Counted from the stretch's first letter, positions 36,415-45,895 are shown. The stretch: DNA of 64,000 bases from DASVNK01 sp964478815 (GCA_964478815.1 CAYZKY010000006.1:17624-81623), one strand, 5' to 3'. Numbers and translations are program-made. The notes: a model not told the origin generated them from the letters alone.

Positions 36415-37662
36415 ATGAGCCAGTTACAGTTGCATCGAGCGACGATTCGGTTTGACCGGCCCAGGCTCGACCAAATCGAGCAAACGGTAGCGGCTGGTTT
36501 CGCCGCGCAGGCCGGGTTGTTCCGGGGCAAGAAGCGTGTGGCCGTGGCGGTAGGCAGCCGGGGAATCGCAAACCTGGCGCAGGTGGTGCGGGCCTCGATC
36601 ACGGCGCTGCGGCGGTTGGGATGCGAGCCGTTCATTTTTCCGGCGATGGGGAGCCACGGCGGCGCGACGGCGGAAGGGCAGGCGGAATTGCTGGCTTCAT
36701 TCGGAGTTACCGAGGCCGCGATGAGTTGCCCAATCCGATCCTCGATGGAAACCGTGCCGATGGATTCGACCGGGCTCGAACATCGATTGTTCCTGGATCG
36801 GGTAGCTGCGGAAGCCGACGGCATCCTGGTGATTAACCGGATCAAAGTGCATACCGATTTTCATGGCTTATACGAAAGCGGGCTCGCGAAAATGGCCGTC
36901 ATCGGCTTGGGCAAGGAAGCCCAGGCACTCGAGATGCACCAATTTGGCGTCCGCGGGTTGCGCGAGCTGCTGCCGCGCGCGGCGGAGCGCATTCTGGCCA
37001 GCGGCCGGGTGCTGGCCGGCCTGGCCATCGTCGAAAATGCCTATGACGAAACCGCGTTGATCGAGCTGCTGCCGGCAACGGAGATCATGGCGCGGGAGCC
37101 GGGCTTGCTCGAAATCGCCCGGCGCAACATGCCGCGATTGCCGCTGGACGAATTCGATGTGCTGATCGTGGACGAGATCGGCAAGAACATCAGCGGGGCC
37201 GGGCTCGATACGAACATCATCGGCCGGATCCGGATTCCCGGGGAGCCCGAGCCGGCCGCGCCCCGAATCGGCGCGATCCTGTTGGACGATTTGACCGAAG
37301 AGTCGCATGGCAACGCCGTGGGCATCGGGCTGGCAGATGTCGTCACTCGTCAGCTCGCCGGCAAGATCGATTTTGCCGTCACCAATCGGAATGTCATTAC
37401 CAGCTCGTTCCTGGAACGCGGCAAGCTCCCCGTGGTGGCCGAAACGGCTGCCGAAGGATATGCCTTGGCATTGCGGTCCTGCCACATTCTCGATCCGGAA
37501 AAGGCCCGCGTTATTCGGATCCGCAATACGCTCCATCTCGGGGAGGTGTTGGTCTCGGCGGCGGCGGCTCGCGAGCTGCAAGGCGCCGCCGAAGTGTCCC
37601 TTTTGCCCGAGCCCTTGGCCCAATTCACGAGCGAAGGTCGCTTGCAGCCGTGGCCGGAATGA
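36415..37662 (+). CDS. DUF2088/LarA-N-like protein (lactate racemase family)
   Basis: A 415-residue protein from ATG 36415. It shows LarA-N-type signatures: KRVAVAVGSRGIANL, FIFPAMGSHGGATAEGQAEL, NRIKVHTDFHGLYESGLAKM and GLGKEAQALEMHQFG. LarA is the nickel-pincer lactate racemase, in which a Lys and several His residues bind the cofactor. The Lys in RIKVHTDFH and following His are candidates here. No larB/C/E cofactor genes are nearby. The true substrate is probably another 2-hydroxy acid handled by GlcD and the DUF1537 kinase, whose start overlaps this gene's end. Confidence 0.72.
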   Translation: MSQLQLHRATIRFDRPRLDQIEQTVAAGFAAQAGLFRGKKRVAVAVGSRGIANLAQVVRASITALRRLGCEPFIFPAMGSHGGATAEGQAELLASFGVTEAAMSCPIRSSMETVPMDSTGLEHRLFLDRVAAEADGILVINRIKVHTDFHGLYESGLAKMAVIGLGKEAQALEMHQFGVRGLRELLPRAAERILASGRVLAGLAIVENAYDETALIELLPATEIMAREPGLLEIARRNMPRLPLDEFDVLIVDEIGKNISGAGLDTNIIGRIRIPGEPEPAAPRIGAILLDDLTEESHGNAVGIGLADVVTRQLAGKIDFAVTNRNVITSSFLERGKLPVVAETAAEGYALALRSCHILDPEKARVIRIRNTLHLGEVLVSAAAARELQGAAEVSLLPEPLAQFTSEGRLQPWPE

Positions 37663-38921
37663 GCGCGGGACCGTTGCGGCCGAAGTTGCTCGTCATCGCG
37701 GACGACCTTACGGGCGCCAATGATGCCGGGGCGCAGTTTGCGAAGTTCGGGATCGTCGTGATTGTGCTGGCGAGGCCGGACGCAGCCTTTCCGTGCGATG
37801 GTTTCGAAGTCGTAGTCGTCAACACCGAAAGCCGGCACGTCTCGGCTGGCGAAGCGGCGACCCGCGTGCGCCAGGCCATTGAGGTCGCGCGGCAAGCCGG
37901 TGCGGAATGGGTGTTCAAAAAGACCGATTCCACGTTGCGCGGCAATCTGGGAGCGGAACTTGAAGCGGTGCTGGATGCCACCGGTGCCCGGGTCCTGCCG
38001 TTTATCGCCGCGTTGCCGCAGCTCGGCCGGACGACCATTGGCGGGGTTCACTATGTGCATGGCCGTCCGATCGCCGAGACGGAGTTCGCGAGGGATCCGC
38101 TCGATCCGATCCGGCAGAGCGAAGTGGTCTCCGTTTTGCGGGAGCAAGCCAGCGGCCCGTGCGTGAGCGTGCCGAAGGCGCAAGATGTGTCGGCGCAGAA
38201 CGGATTGTGCATCATCGATTGCGCGACGGTCGGAGAGTTGGAGGGGATCGTCGACCAGCTCGCGGTGACCGGGCACTTGGGGGTGCTGGCTGGCTCTGCC
38301 GTGGTGGCCGAACCCCTCGCCCGGAAGCTTCCGCTTCGCCGCGCTGAGCCCAATCCACTCCGGCTCGACGGTCCGGCTCTGGTGGTCAATGGGAGCTTGA
38401 ACGAGCGGTCGCTCGACCAGGTTCGGAATGCCCTCGCCGGACGGTGGGTGAAGATTCGACTCGCACCGGAGCAACTGTTTCGCGAGCCAGGAGGCCCGGT
38501 CCTTCCAGATTTGGTGGAACGGGCGATGGCGAGCCGGTCGAATGTTCTGCTGCATACCATCGCGGACCGCTCGGAATTGGCGGCGTTTGCGGATTCTGCG
38601 CGCCAGCTCGGGATTCCCGCAGATGAACTTCACGGCCGCGTCGCTGAGGCGCTCGGCCGGATCACGCGCGAGGCGTTGCGGAGCGGCGGCGGTGGCCGGA
38701 CGTTGATCGTCTTCGGCGGCGATACGCTGGCCGGGATCGCCCGCGCCTGTGGCTGGAACCAGTTCGTCCCGCGTGGCGAAGTGAGCCCGGGCCTCACCAT
38801 TTCCCAGCCAGCCGGAGAGAAGCTGACGGTGATCAGCAAAGCCGGCGGATTTGGGGAGAGCGACGTGGTGGATCGCTTGCTGGACTTTGTCGAGAATCAT
38901 TCACCCGCCGACCGCTCCTGA
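37650..38921 (+). CDS. Four-carbon acid sugar kinase family protein (DUF1537)
   Basis: A 423-residue ATP-dependent kinase of the OtnK/DtnK family, which phosphorylates D-threonate or D-erythronate. The N-terminal substrate domain has VIADDLTGANDAGAQFA and VFKKTDSTLRGNLGAEL. The C-terminal nucleotide domain has TLIVFGGDTLAGIARACG and ends SKAGGFGESDVV. The start at 37650 (or ATG 37659) overlaps the preceding gene. The specificity within the family cannot be read from sequence alone. Together with GlcD, the transporter and LarA-like protein it suggests catabolism of a sugar-derived acid. Confidence 0.85.
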   Translation: MAGMSAGPLRPKLLVIADDLTGANDAGAQFAKFGIVVIVLARPDAAFPCDGFEVVVVNTESRHVSAGEAATRVRQAIEVARQAGAEWVFKKTDSTLRGNLGAELEAVLDATGARVLPFIAALPQLGRTTIGGVHYVHGRPIAETEFARDPLDPIRQSEVVSVLREQASGPCVSVPKAQDVSAQNGLCIIDCATVGELEGIVDQLAVTGHLGVLAGSAVVAEPLARKLPLRRAEPNPLRLDGPALVVNGSLNERSLDQVRNALAGRWVKIRLAPEQLFREPGGPVLPDLVERAMASRSNVLLHTIADRSELAAFADSARQLGIPADELHGRVAEALGRITREALRSGGGGRTLIVFGGDTLAGIARACGWNQFVPRGEVSPGLTISQPAGEKLTVISKAGGFGESDVVDRLLDFVENHSPADRS

Positions 38922-38968
38922 CCAGCAGGAAGCGGAGACCTCGGTGATCGAAGGCGCGCTGGCGGGTC

Positions 38969-39628
38969 TTATCCAGGGCCGTGCGCGAGGAACACCTCGG
39001 CAAACCCGGCGCTGCGGGCCATGCCCATCAAGCGGGTGATCCGATCAAGGGGCACGGCGCGGTCCGCTTGCAAGACCAGCGTCGCCAGCGGTTCGTTCTC
39101 CGCGATGACCTTTAACCGGGCCACCAGGCTTTCTTCCGGCACCAACCGCTGTTGCACGAAGATTTGGCCGTTCAGATTGATGCCGACCACCACGGTTGGG
39201 TTCCGCACCCCGGGAAATCCGGCGCTCGGCGGGACTTCCAGCCGCCGGCCCGGAGGCCGCAACGCGATGCCCAGCTCGCGCGTGAACTGCTCCACCCGGG
39301 TGACCAGTTCCGGGCTCGCTTTGGGCTCGACGATATAGCGCACCCGGCCCGGCAGCCGTCCGGCTTGCGCCTGGAGCCGAAGGCGTTCTTCGAAGCGCTC
39401 CACTTCATACCGCTCGCCCATGTAGGTCACTCGCCCGGAGGTTTCGACGGTCAGCGTGCGCTCCTCCAATTCCGGCGTGGTCTGGTCGCGGAGTTGGACG
39501 CGGATGCCGGGGATGAAAATGCTGTTGCCGTAGAGGAGCAGCATCAGCAGCAGCATGAAGAAGAGCCCCGCGAACGGGGCGGCGTCGATCTGTCCGCGAA
39601 AAATCTTGGCATTGCGCGGGAACCTCAT
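38969..39628 (-). CDS. exbD: ExbD/TolR-type biopolymer transport protein with extended periplasmic part
   Basis: A 219-residue protein anchored by one N-terminal helix (AGLFFMLLLMLLLYGNSIFI) preceded by Asp in IDAAPF, as in ExbD. The periplasmic part is longer than in ordinary ExbD (about 140 residues). It has two successive subdomains, the second (PTVVVGINLNGQIFV to RSAGFAEVFLA) matching the usual ExbD C-terminus. With ExbB it converts proton-motive force into energy for outer-membrane transport or envelope functions. Its start overlaps the exbB stop by four bases. Confidence 0.83.
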   Translation of the reverse strand: MRFPRNAKIFRGQIDAAPFAGLFFMLLLMLLLYGNSIFIPGIRVQLRDQTTPELEERTLTVETSGRVTYMGERYEVERFEERLRLQAQAGRLPGRVRYIVEPKASPELVTRVEQFTRELGIALRPPGRRLEVPPSAGFPGVRNPTVVVGINLNGQIFVQQRLVPEESLVARLKVIAENEPLATLVLQADRAVPLDRITRLMGMARSAGFAEVFLAHGPG

Positions 39629-40254
39629 GGCGTGCGCCGGAACTCGTTCACCAGATTGAGGATTTCGGTCGAGACCTTCTCCATGTCCAGCACGATGGTG
39701 TTCACCCGGCTAACCAGATAATTATATCCGGCGTAGCCGGGAATGGCGATGGCCAGCCCGGCGGCGGTGCAGATCAGCCCCTCCCAGATTCCTTCCGAAA
39801 GTTGAGCCGAATGGGAATAAAGGCCCGCTTCCTGCAACTGGATAAAGACTTTGATAAAGCCCAGGACCGTGCCGAGGAACCCCATCAGCGGCGCGATCTG
39901 CGCGATGGTGGCCAGGACGTTAAGCTTCTCCTCCAGCCGGGGCACTTCCACCAATCCCGCCTCTTCGAGGGCTTCCCGAACTCCTTCCCGGCCGCGGTCG
40001 CGATTCAGGATGGCGGTCTTGACCAGCCGCGGCACCGGGCCCGGAGTGGCTTCGCAAATCGAGAGGGCTTCGACGACATTTTCGCGCCGCAGGACGGTGC
40101 GGACGCCGTTGATAAACTCGGCGCTATTGATCTGCGCGCGATGGTAGTGGAGGAGCCGTTCGATAAACACCGCGATCCCCACCGCGCCAGCCAGCAGCAG
40201 GAGCCAGATCATCACGCCACCTTTGGCGAGAAGCGTCGGTAACATGCCGCACAT
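39625..40254 (-). CDS. exbB: MotA/TolQ/ExbB proton channel family protein
   Basis: A 209-residue inner-membrane protein with helices MIWLLLLAGAVGIAVFIERL, IAQIAPLMGFLGTVLGFIKV and GLICTAAGLAIAIPGYAGYN. The last two form the conserved proton channel, and the helical linker contains LEEKLNVLATIA. ATG 40245 (MLPTLLAKGG) is an alternative start that lacks three extra residues. It is the first gene of the exbB-exbD pair. No tonB is in view. Confidence 0.87.
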   Translation of the reverse strand: MCGMLPTLLAKGGVMIWLLLLAGAVGIAVFIERLLHYHRAQINSAEFINGVRTVLRRENVVEALSICEATPGPVPRLVKTAILNRDRGREGVREALEEAGLVEVPRLEEKLNVLATIAQIAPLMGFLGTVLGFIKVFIQLQEAGLYSHSAQLSEGIWEGLICTAAGLAIAIPGYAGYNYLVSRVNTIVLDMEKVSTEILNLVNEFRRTP

Positions 40255-40524
40255 ATAAGCCGGAGAAGGGGAAGTTCAAGGGCGAAAGTTCCCGTCGATT
40301 TTGCTTTACACCCCGGGGGCCAAGGGCGTTTCATCCCCCCATCGTCCAACAACGCCGAGAGACCGCCGAGCCCTGCGGCGGATGGTGCTCCCGGCGGGGA
40401 ATGATGGACCGCCGCCGCGACCGTTCGAAACGAATGATGCTCAGGCGTGATCGCCGCGGCTGCCTCGAATCCTTCCCGATGGATGCGTACGCACGCTCAG
40501 CGAAGCGAATACTGACCAAAACCT

Positions 40525-43500
40525 ATGAGAAACTCGAAAAGCCCTCCGGGGTTTCGCTCTAAACTCAAACCTATCGCCCTCCTGGCGGCGGCACTCGCTG
40601 CCGGTCCCGTCCAGGCCGCGAACTTCACGGCTAACTTCGATTCGGACCCCGGGGGAACCCCGCTGGGCATCGCCGAAATCGAAGACGGTGTCCTGAAACT
40701 AAACGATCTGGCGGACCTGCCCCCGGACGGGACGAAAAACCTGCCGCAGCACGGCTCCTACATCCTTCCCGACTTTAACAACGGGGCAGCCATCGGCAGT
40801 TTCACGGCGACTTTCAAGGCGGCCGTCGGCGGCGGAACGGCTCTCGGCGCGCAGGGTTTCAGCTTCGTCCTCGCGAACGATCTCAGCCTCGACGTCCCGT
40901 TTCGCGAAGGCGGCGGCACGGCGGATGGCGGCGGTTTCAGCCAGGGCTTGGTCATCTCCTTCGATACGATCGATAACCTGGGCCAGTTCGGCGCCAACGG
41001 CAACGATCCCGGCGATGCTCCCGGCATTATCATCAAGCTCGGCGGCGTCAAGGTCATCGCCAAACGGTTCGATGGCATCCAGACCTATCCGGCGGCTTCG
41101 ACCGCGGCAGCCTGGGCCAACGTCTCGGTCACTCTCGAAGCGGACGGCACGCTCGACCTGACCTACAACGGCACCCCGATCTTCCAGAACGTCGGCATTG
41201 GCTACACGCCTATCGCGGGCGTGTTCGGCTTTGGGGCCGGCACCGCAGAACTCACGGCCTCCATCCGCAACAACCACTGGATCGACGATGTCAACATCAC
41301 CACCGCCCCCGTGGCCGCCGGCGCATACATCTCCTCCAAGTCTCCGGCAGCGCAAAACGCCCGGGCCGATTCCGCGGTCGTGATCGTGGCGGAGAACCTC
41401 GCCGCCTCGACGGTGGAATTGAAGTTTGACGGCCTGGTCGTCAATGCCACAGTCGGGCCCCAGGTGGGCGGCAGCCGCACCATTAGCTATCGCCCGCCGA
41501 GTCTGCTTCCATCCGGCTCCCACCATACGGTCGAGCTGACCTACGACGGCAAGAAATTCGCCTTCGAATTCACTGTCGGCACCTATGTGACCATTCCGGC
41601 TTCGGCGAAGGCTGTGCCTGGCAGCGTCAACCTGAACAGCAACGGCTTCAAGACCCGGGTGCATCAAGTCGCTTCGCCGCCTCCCGCCAGCGTGGCTACC
41701 GCCGAGCGGCAGCTCAGCGGTGCCGTGGGGGCAAATATCGCGGACCTCTCTCAAGCAGGCGCCGATGGCACTTTCATTCTCGAAACGATTAATTGGGACG
41801 ACGATCAGGCTGGCGTAGGCCAATTCCCTTCGGACAACTTCATCCCCGGCTACCCCGGCTCGACCCCGGACGGCACCACGGTCCAAGATAACATCGTCAT
41901 CGAAAGCATCGCCTATCTCGACCTCCCGGCTGGGTTGATTACGATGGGCGTCACCAGCGACGACGGCTTCAAGCTGAGCGTCGGCGGCGATCCTCGCGAT
42001 GCCACCGCGCCGGTCGTGGCGAGTTTCAATGGCGTTTCCACCACCGTCTTCTCCTTCCTCATCCAGGAAGCGGGTCTCTATGGCGTCCGCCTCCTCTGGT
42101 ACGAGGCGGCCGGCGATGCCCATTGCGAACTCTACTCCTTCACGCTCCCGGGCGACCGCATCCTCGTGAACGACCGAACCACCTCGGGCAATATCCGCGC
42201 TTACAGCGAGCGCAGCGGCGCGGCGGCTCCTTACGTGAGCAGCGCCAAGCCCGCACCGGGCGAGACGGGCGTCAACCCGAAGCTCAGCGTCGATGTGGTG
42301 ATTACCGAAGAGACCACCACGGTCACGCCGGGCTCCATCGTGCTCAAGATCAAGGATGTGGCGGTTCAGCCGGTGACGATCACCAAGAACGGCAAGAACA
42401 CGACCGTCAGCTACCGCCATCCCGGCACCATTCCCGAAGGGGAATACCCGGTGGTCCTGACGTATGCGGATAATGTCGGCAACGCCATCACCAGCACTTG
42501 GACCTTTTCCACGGCTCCGGGCGCTTGCGAGAACGTTTCGGGCCCGGCGGCCACCGCCTACTGGACCTTCGACGACGGCACGCTCAAGGCTGCCATCGGC
42601 ACCGATGCCGCCTATATCGACAGCTCGATCGCCTCGCACTACTCCTTCGGCACCAGCGGCCAGGGGAATGCGGCGGACATCCCGGCTATCGACGGCAAGG
42701 CCGTCAACTTCCTCACGATTCCGCGCAACGACAATGGCGAAGACTTCCGCAAGACCGGTCTCCGTGTCCGGCCCGGACTCGCTCCCAGCGGCGGCGGGCA
42801 AAACGCCAATGTCTGGACGATGGTCATGGATCTGTACTGGGGCGAAGGGCACGGCTNNNNNNNNNNNNNNNNNNNNNNNNNNNNNNNNNNNNNNNNNNNN
42901 NNNNNNNNNNNNNNNNNNNNNNNNNNNNNNNNNNNNNNNNNNNNNNNNNNNNNNNNGGCGGGCGACGGCGCGAACATCGACGGACGCTATTCGCTGCCGT
43001 CGGAAATCTTCCTGTTCAACGACGGCGACGATAACGAGCAGAGCACCGTCCACGTCAGCGCCATCCAGTTCCGGGAAGGCGCGATGACCGACGAAGAAGT
43101 CGCCGCGCTCGGCGGCCCCTCGGCGGATGGCATCCCGGTGCCCACCAGCAATCAAGGGACGGGCATTGCGGCGCAGTGGGAATTCAACGGCAACCTGCAG
43201 GCCAAGACGGGTGCCGCGGTGCAATACATCGACAACTCGATCGCGTCGCATTACTCCTTCGGCACCAGCGGCCAGGGCGACTATGCGGACATCCCCGGCA
43301 TCGGCGGCCAGTCGGTCCAATTCCTCGCCATCCCGCGCAACGACAACGGCGAAGACTTCCGCAAAACGGGCATTCGGGTGCCGACCGGCCTCGCGCCGAG
43401 CGGCGGCGGGCGCAACGCCAATGTCTGGACGATGGTCATGGATCTGTACTGGGGCGAAGGGCACGGCTTCGGCACGGTCTTCCGGACGCACGACCTGAAC

Positions 43501-44865
43501 CAGAATCTCGATGGCGACCTCTTCTGGCGCGCCTCCGACGGTTCCTACGGCAAGGGGTGCTGCTCGCTCTATGACGGGATCAACCCGGCCAACAGCCACC
43601 AGCGGCTCACTTGGGGTCGCGTCGTGTTCGTGGCGGACATGACCTCGACTCCGAAACGCTTCGCCAAGTACATCAACGGGGTGAAGCATCGCGAAGACCC
43701 GGCGGGCGACGGCGCGAACATCGACGGACGCTATTCGCTGCCGTCGGAAATCTTCATGTTCAACGACGGCGACGACAACGAGCAGAGCACCGTCCTCGTG
43801 AACTCCCTCCAGTTCCGCCCGGTGGCCCTCACCGATGCGGAAGTGGCCGCTCTCGGCGGTCCGTCGGCTGCGGGCGTCCCCGAGCCGGAAACGGTCTCGC
43901 CCAGCATCAAGGGCCATTGGGATTTCGATGGCGACCTGAACGCGACCGTCGGGAACCCGATCACCTATATCGATCCCTCCATCGCGGGCACGGCGGGCTA
44001 CGCCTTCGCGAACACTGGGGGCGAGATTCCCGCCATCGGCGGCCAAACCGCCCAGTTCCTCACGATTCCGCGCAACGACAATGGCGAAGACTTCCGCAAA
44101 ACCGGCATTCGGGTGCCGACCGGCCTCGCCGCGAGCGGCGGCGGGCGCAACGCCAATGTCTGGACGATGGTCATGGACGTGTATTGGGGCGAAGGGCACG
44201 GCTTCGGCACGGTCTTCCGGACGCACGACCTGAACCAGAATCTCGATGGCGACCTCTTCTGGCGCGCCTCCGACGGTTCCTACGGCAAGGGGTGCTGCTC
44301 GCTCTATGACGGGATCAACCCGGCCAACAGCCACCAGCGGCTCACTTGGGGTCGCGTCGTGTTCGTGGCGGACATGACCTCGACTCCGAAACGCTTCGCC
44401 AAGTACATCAACGGGGTGAAGCATCGCGAAGACCCGGCGGGCGACGGCGCGAACATCGACGGACGCTATTCGCTGCCGTCGGAAATCTTCATGTTCAACG
44501 ACGGCGACGACAACGAGCAGAGCACGGTGCATATCAGCGCGCTCCAGTTCCGCGATGTCGCGATGACGGATGAGGAAGTCGCCGCGCTCGGCGGCCCAAC
44601 CGCCGGCGGGCCTCCGCTCACTGGAGCGGGTGCCGAGGCGTGCGTGCCGCTGGACGGCGGCGTGCAGGCCGATCCGCCCACGCTCAGCGTGGCCCGCAGC
44701 GGCAACAACATCACGATCTCCTGGCAGTCTCCGGTCGTGTTCACGCTCGAAAGCAAGAACGCGCTCACCGATGCCGTCTGGACTCCCGTGACCGGCGTGG
44801 CCAATAACTCGGTCACCGTCCAGCCCGGCGCCGCCGGAGCGCAGTTCTACCGGCTCCGCAAGTAA
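40525..44865 (+). CDS. Large secreted protein: lectin-like domain, Ig-like domains and three LamG-like repeats
   Basis: The product is 1446 residues as assembled. A signal peptide (KPIALLAAALAAGPVQA) precedes an L-type lectin-like domain (about 33-255), two Ig-like modules (about 260-355 and 570-670) around a PA14-like stretch (about 400-565), then three concanavalin/LamG-like modules starting near 677, 881 and 1127. Copies two and three are almost identical at DNA level (for example 43,410-43,790 against 44,140-44,520). A run of 100 N (42,857-42,956) interrupts copy one. A carbohydrate- or surface-binding role is likely. A strong terminator follows. Confidence 0.75.
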   Translation: MRNSKSPPGFRSKLKPIALLAAALAAGPVQAANFTANFDSDPGGTPLGIAEIEDGVLKLNDLADLPPDGTKNLPQHGSYILPDFNNGAAIGSFTATFKAAVGGGTALGAQGFSFVLANDLSLDVPFREGGGTADGGGFSQGLVISFDTIDNLGQFGANGNDPGDAPGIIIKLGGVKVIAKRFDGIQTYPAASTAAAWANVSVTLEADGTLDLTYNGTPIFQNVGIGYTPIAGVFGFGAGTAELTASIRNNHWIDDVNITTAPVAAGAYISSKSPAAQNARADSAVVIVAENLAASTVELKFDGLVVNATVGPQVGGSRTISYRPPSLLPSGSHHTVELTYDGKKFAFEFTVGTYVTIPASAKAVPGSVNLNSNGFKTRVHQVASPPPASVATAERQLSGAVGANIADLSQAGADGTFILETINWDDDQAGVGQFPSDNFIPGYPGSTPDGTTVQDNIVIESIAYLDLPAGLITMGVTSDDGFKLSVGGDPRDATAPVVASFNGVSTTVFSFLIQEAGLYGVRLLWYEAAGDAHCELYSFTLPGDRILVNDRTTSGNIRAYSERSGAAAPYVSSAKPAPGETGVNPKLSVDVVITEETTTVTPGSIVLKIKDVAVQPVTITKNGKNTTVSYRHPGTIPEGEYPVVLTYADNVGNAITSTWTFSTAPGACENVSGPAATAYWTFDDGTLKAAIGTDAAYIDSSIASHYSFGTSGQGNAADIPAIDGKAVNFLTIPRNDNGEDFRKTGLRVRPGLAPSGGGQNANVWTMVMDLYWGEGHGXXXXXXXXXXXXXXXXXXXXXXXXXXXXXXXXXXAGDGANIDGRYSLPSEIFLFNDGDDNEQSTVHVSAIQFREGAMTDEEVAALGGPSADGIPVPTSNQGTGIAAQWEFNGNLQAKTGAAVQYIDNSIASHYSFGTSGQGDYADIPGIGGQSVQFLAIPRNDNGEDFRKTGIRVPTGLAPSGGGRNANVWTMVMDLYWGEGHGFGTVFRTHDLNQNLDGDLFWRASDGSYGKGCCSLYDGINPANSHQRLTWGRVVFVADMTSTPKRFAKYINGVKHREDPAGDGANIDGRYSLPSEIFMFNDGDDNEQSTVLVNSLQFRPVALTDAEVAALGGPSAAGVPEPETVSPSIKGHWDFDGDLNATVGNPITYIDPSIAGTAGYAFANTGGEIPAIGGQTAQFLTIPRNDNGEDFRKTGIRVPTGLAASGGGRNANVWTMVMDVYWGEGHGFGTVFRTHDLNQNLDGDLFWRASDGSYGKGCCSLYDGINPANSHQRLTWGRVVFVADMTSTPKRFAKYINGVKHREDPAGDGANIDGRYSLPSEIFMFNDGDDNEQSTVHISALQFRDVAMTDEEVAALGGPTAGGPPLTGAGAEACVPLDGGVQADPPTLSVARSGNNITISWQSPVVFTLESKNALTDAVWTPVTGVANNSVTVQPGAAGAQFYRLRK
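42857..42956. other. Assembly gap (100 N placeholder)
   Basis: Exactly 100 N replace part of the first LamG-like repeat. In repeat copies two and three the corresponding interval between the same flanking bases is 232 bp in both (43,469-43,700 and 44,204-44,435). The true missing length is therefore probably about 232 bp. The difference of 132 is a multiple of three, so the frame stays open across the gap. Confidence 0.9.
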
Positions 44866-44890
44866 CCGGACCGGATCGAACGATTACGCG

Positions 44891-44921
44891 AAAGACGGCC
44901 TTCGGGCCGTCTTTCTTTTTT
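44891..44921 (+). terminator. Rho-independent terminator
   Basis: A perfect 10-bp stem AAAGACGGCC / GGCCGTCTTT with a TTCG tetraloop is followed by C and six T. It lies 26 bp after the stop codon of the large lectin/LamG protein and would end its transcript. Confidence 0.93.
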
Positions 44922-44977
44922 ATGCGGCCCCTTGGCCGGCGGCCCGACAGCGATGGCATTCGAGTTGCGAAGTGGGC

Positions 44978-45007
44978 TTGCATTCCGCTCATGGAAGGGT
45001 GTACACT
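44978..45007 (+). promoter_or_regulatory. Possible sigma70-type promoter for prepilin gene
   Basis: TTGCAT (44978-44983) and TACACT (45002-45007) are separated by 18 bp. They lie between the terminator and the prepilin start at 45041. The match is moderate and based on consensus only. Confidence 0.35.
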
Positions 45008-45040
45008 GTCGGCAACCCAAACGACCGATTCCGAGAACTT

Positions 45041-45874
45041 ATGAAATGCCATCGTCGATCCCAACCTGTCCTGTTCGCTTTCACCTTGATCGAGCTGCTC
45101 GTCGTCATCGCCATTATCGCGATTCTCGCCGGCATGCTTCTGCCGGCCCTGGCTAAAGCCAAGACCAAGACGAAGGGCATCCAGTGCATGAATAACGGCA
45201 AGCAGATGACCCTCGCCTGGCGCATCTATGCCGAGGACTACAACGATCTGCTCATCAAATCGCTCGCCGGCGGCGGCGTGCCGGAGGATCGAGTTCGGGC
45301 CCTCTTTGTGGAAGGCGGCGTCGATTGGTCCAACTCCCGCCAGAATTGGGACCCCCTTCTTTCCGTCGCCAAGAGCCCTATGCAGAAGTACCTCGGCAAC
45401 AGCTACCAAGTTTGGCGCTGTCCGTCCGACATCGGGCTGGTGCGCGATAACACCGGCAAATCCGTCCAGCGCGTGCGCAGCCAGTCCATGAGCCAGGTGT
45501 TCGACTACGGTTCGTGGCTCCCGGCTCCGACCTATAAGGTCTATTCCCGCCTCAGCAATATCGACAACCCGAGCTCCTGCTGGGTCATGGTCGACGAGCA
45601 TCCCGATAGCATCAACGACGCCGCCTGTGCCGTGCAGATGGTTCCCATGGAAGCCAAGGCGGGCAACATCATCGATTTTCCAGCCAGCTATCATAACGGC
45701 GCGGCCGGCTTGTCCTTCGCCGACGGCCATTCCGAAATCCGCCGCTGGAAGGGCTCGAAAATCAAGCACAAGGTCACCTACGGCAAGGCGGGTATGGTCC
45801 AGTTGAATGTTCCGGCCGGCGATTCGCTGGATGACGTGAAGTGGTGGTCCTCCGTCACCACGGTGCGGCGGTAA
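45041..45874 (+). CDS. Prepilin-type protein with H-X9-DG ending
   Basis: From ATG 45041 the product is 277 residues, with a basic start (MKCHRRSQPV) and the class III signal FTLIELLVVIAIIAILAGML. CMNNGKQMTLAWRIYAEDYN and MVDEHPDSINDA follow, then SYHNGAAGLSFADGHSE, which fits His-X9-Asp-Gly. It is a clear paralogue of the product at 29.8-30.7 kb. It follows a strong terminator and so has its own promoter. A sialidase-like gene begins 21 bp after its stop and may be co-transcribed. Confidence 0.88.
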   Translation: MKCHRRSQPVLFAFTLIELLVVIAIIAILAGMLLPALAKAKTKTKGIQCMNNGKQMTLAWRIYAEDYNDLLIKSLAGGGVPEDRVRALFVEGGVDWSNSRQNWDPLLSVAKSPMQKYLGNSYQVWRCPSDIGLVRDNTGKSVQRVRSQSMSQVFDYGSWLPAPTYKVYSRLSNIDNPSSCWVMVDEHPDSINDAACAVQMVPMEAKAGNIIDFPASYHNGAAGLSFADGHSEIRRWKGSKIKHKVTYGKAGMVQLNVPAGDSLDDVKWWSSVTTVRR

Positions 45875-45895
45875 CTGAACTGTAGAAGTCAGGAC

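Noticed and set aside
40699..44532. 1277-residue open frame on the minus strand
   Set aside because: It is antisense to the lectin/LamG gene, repeats wherever that gene repeats, and even crosses the N gap; a shadow frame.
43181..44640. Tandem repeats considered as a CRISPR or satellite
   Set aside because: The repeats are long, in frame and encode folded LamG-like modules.
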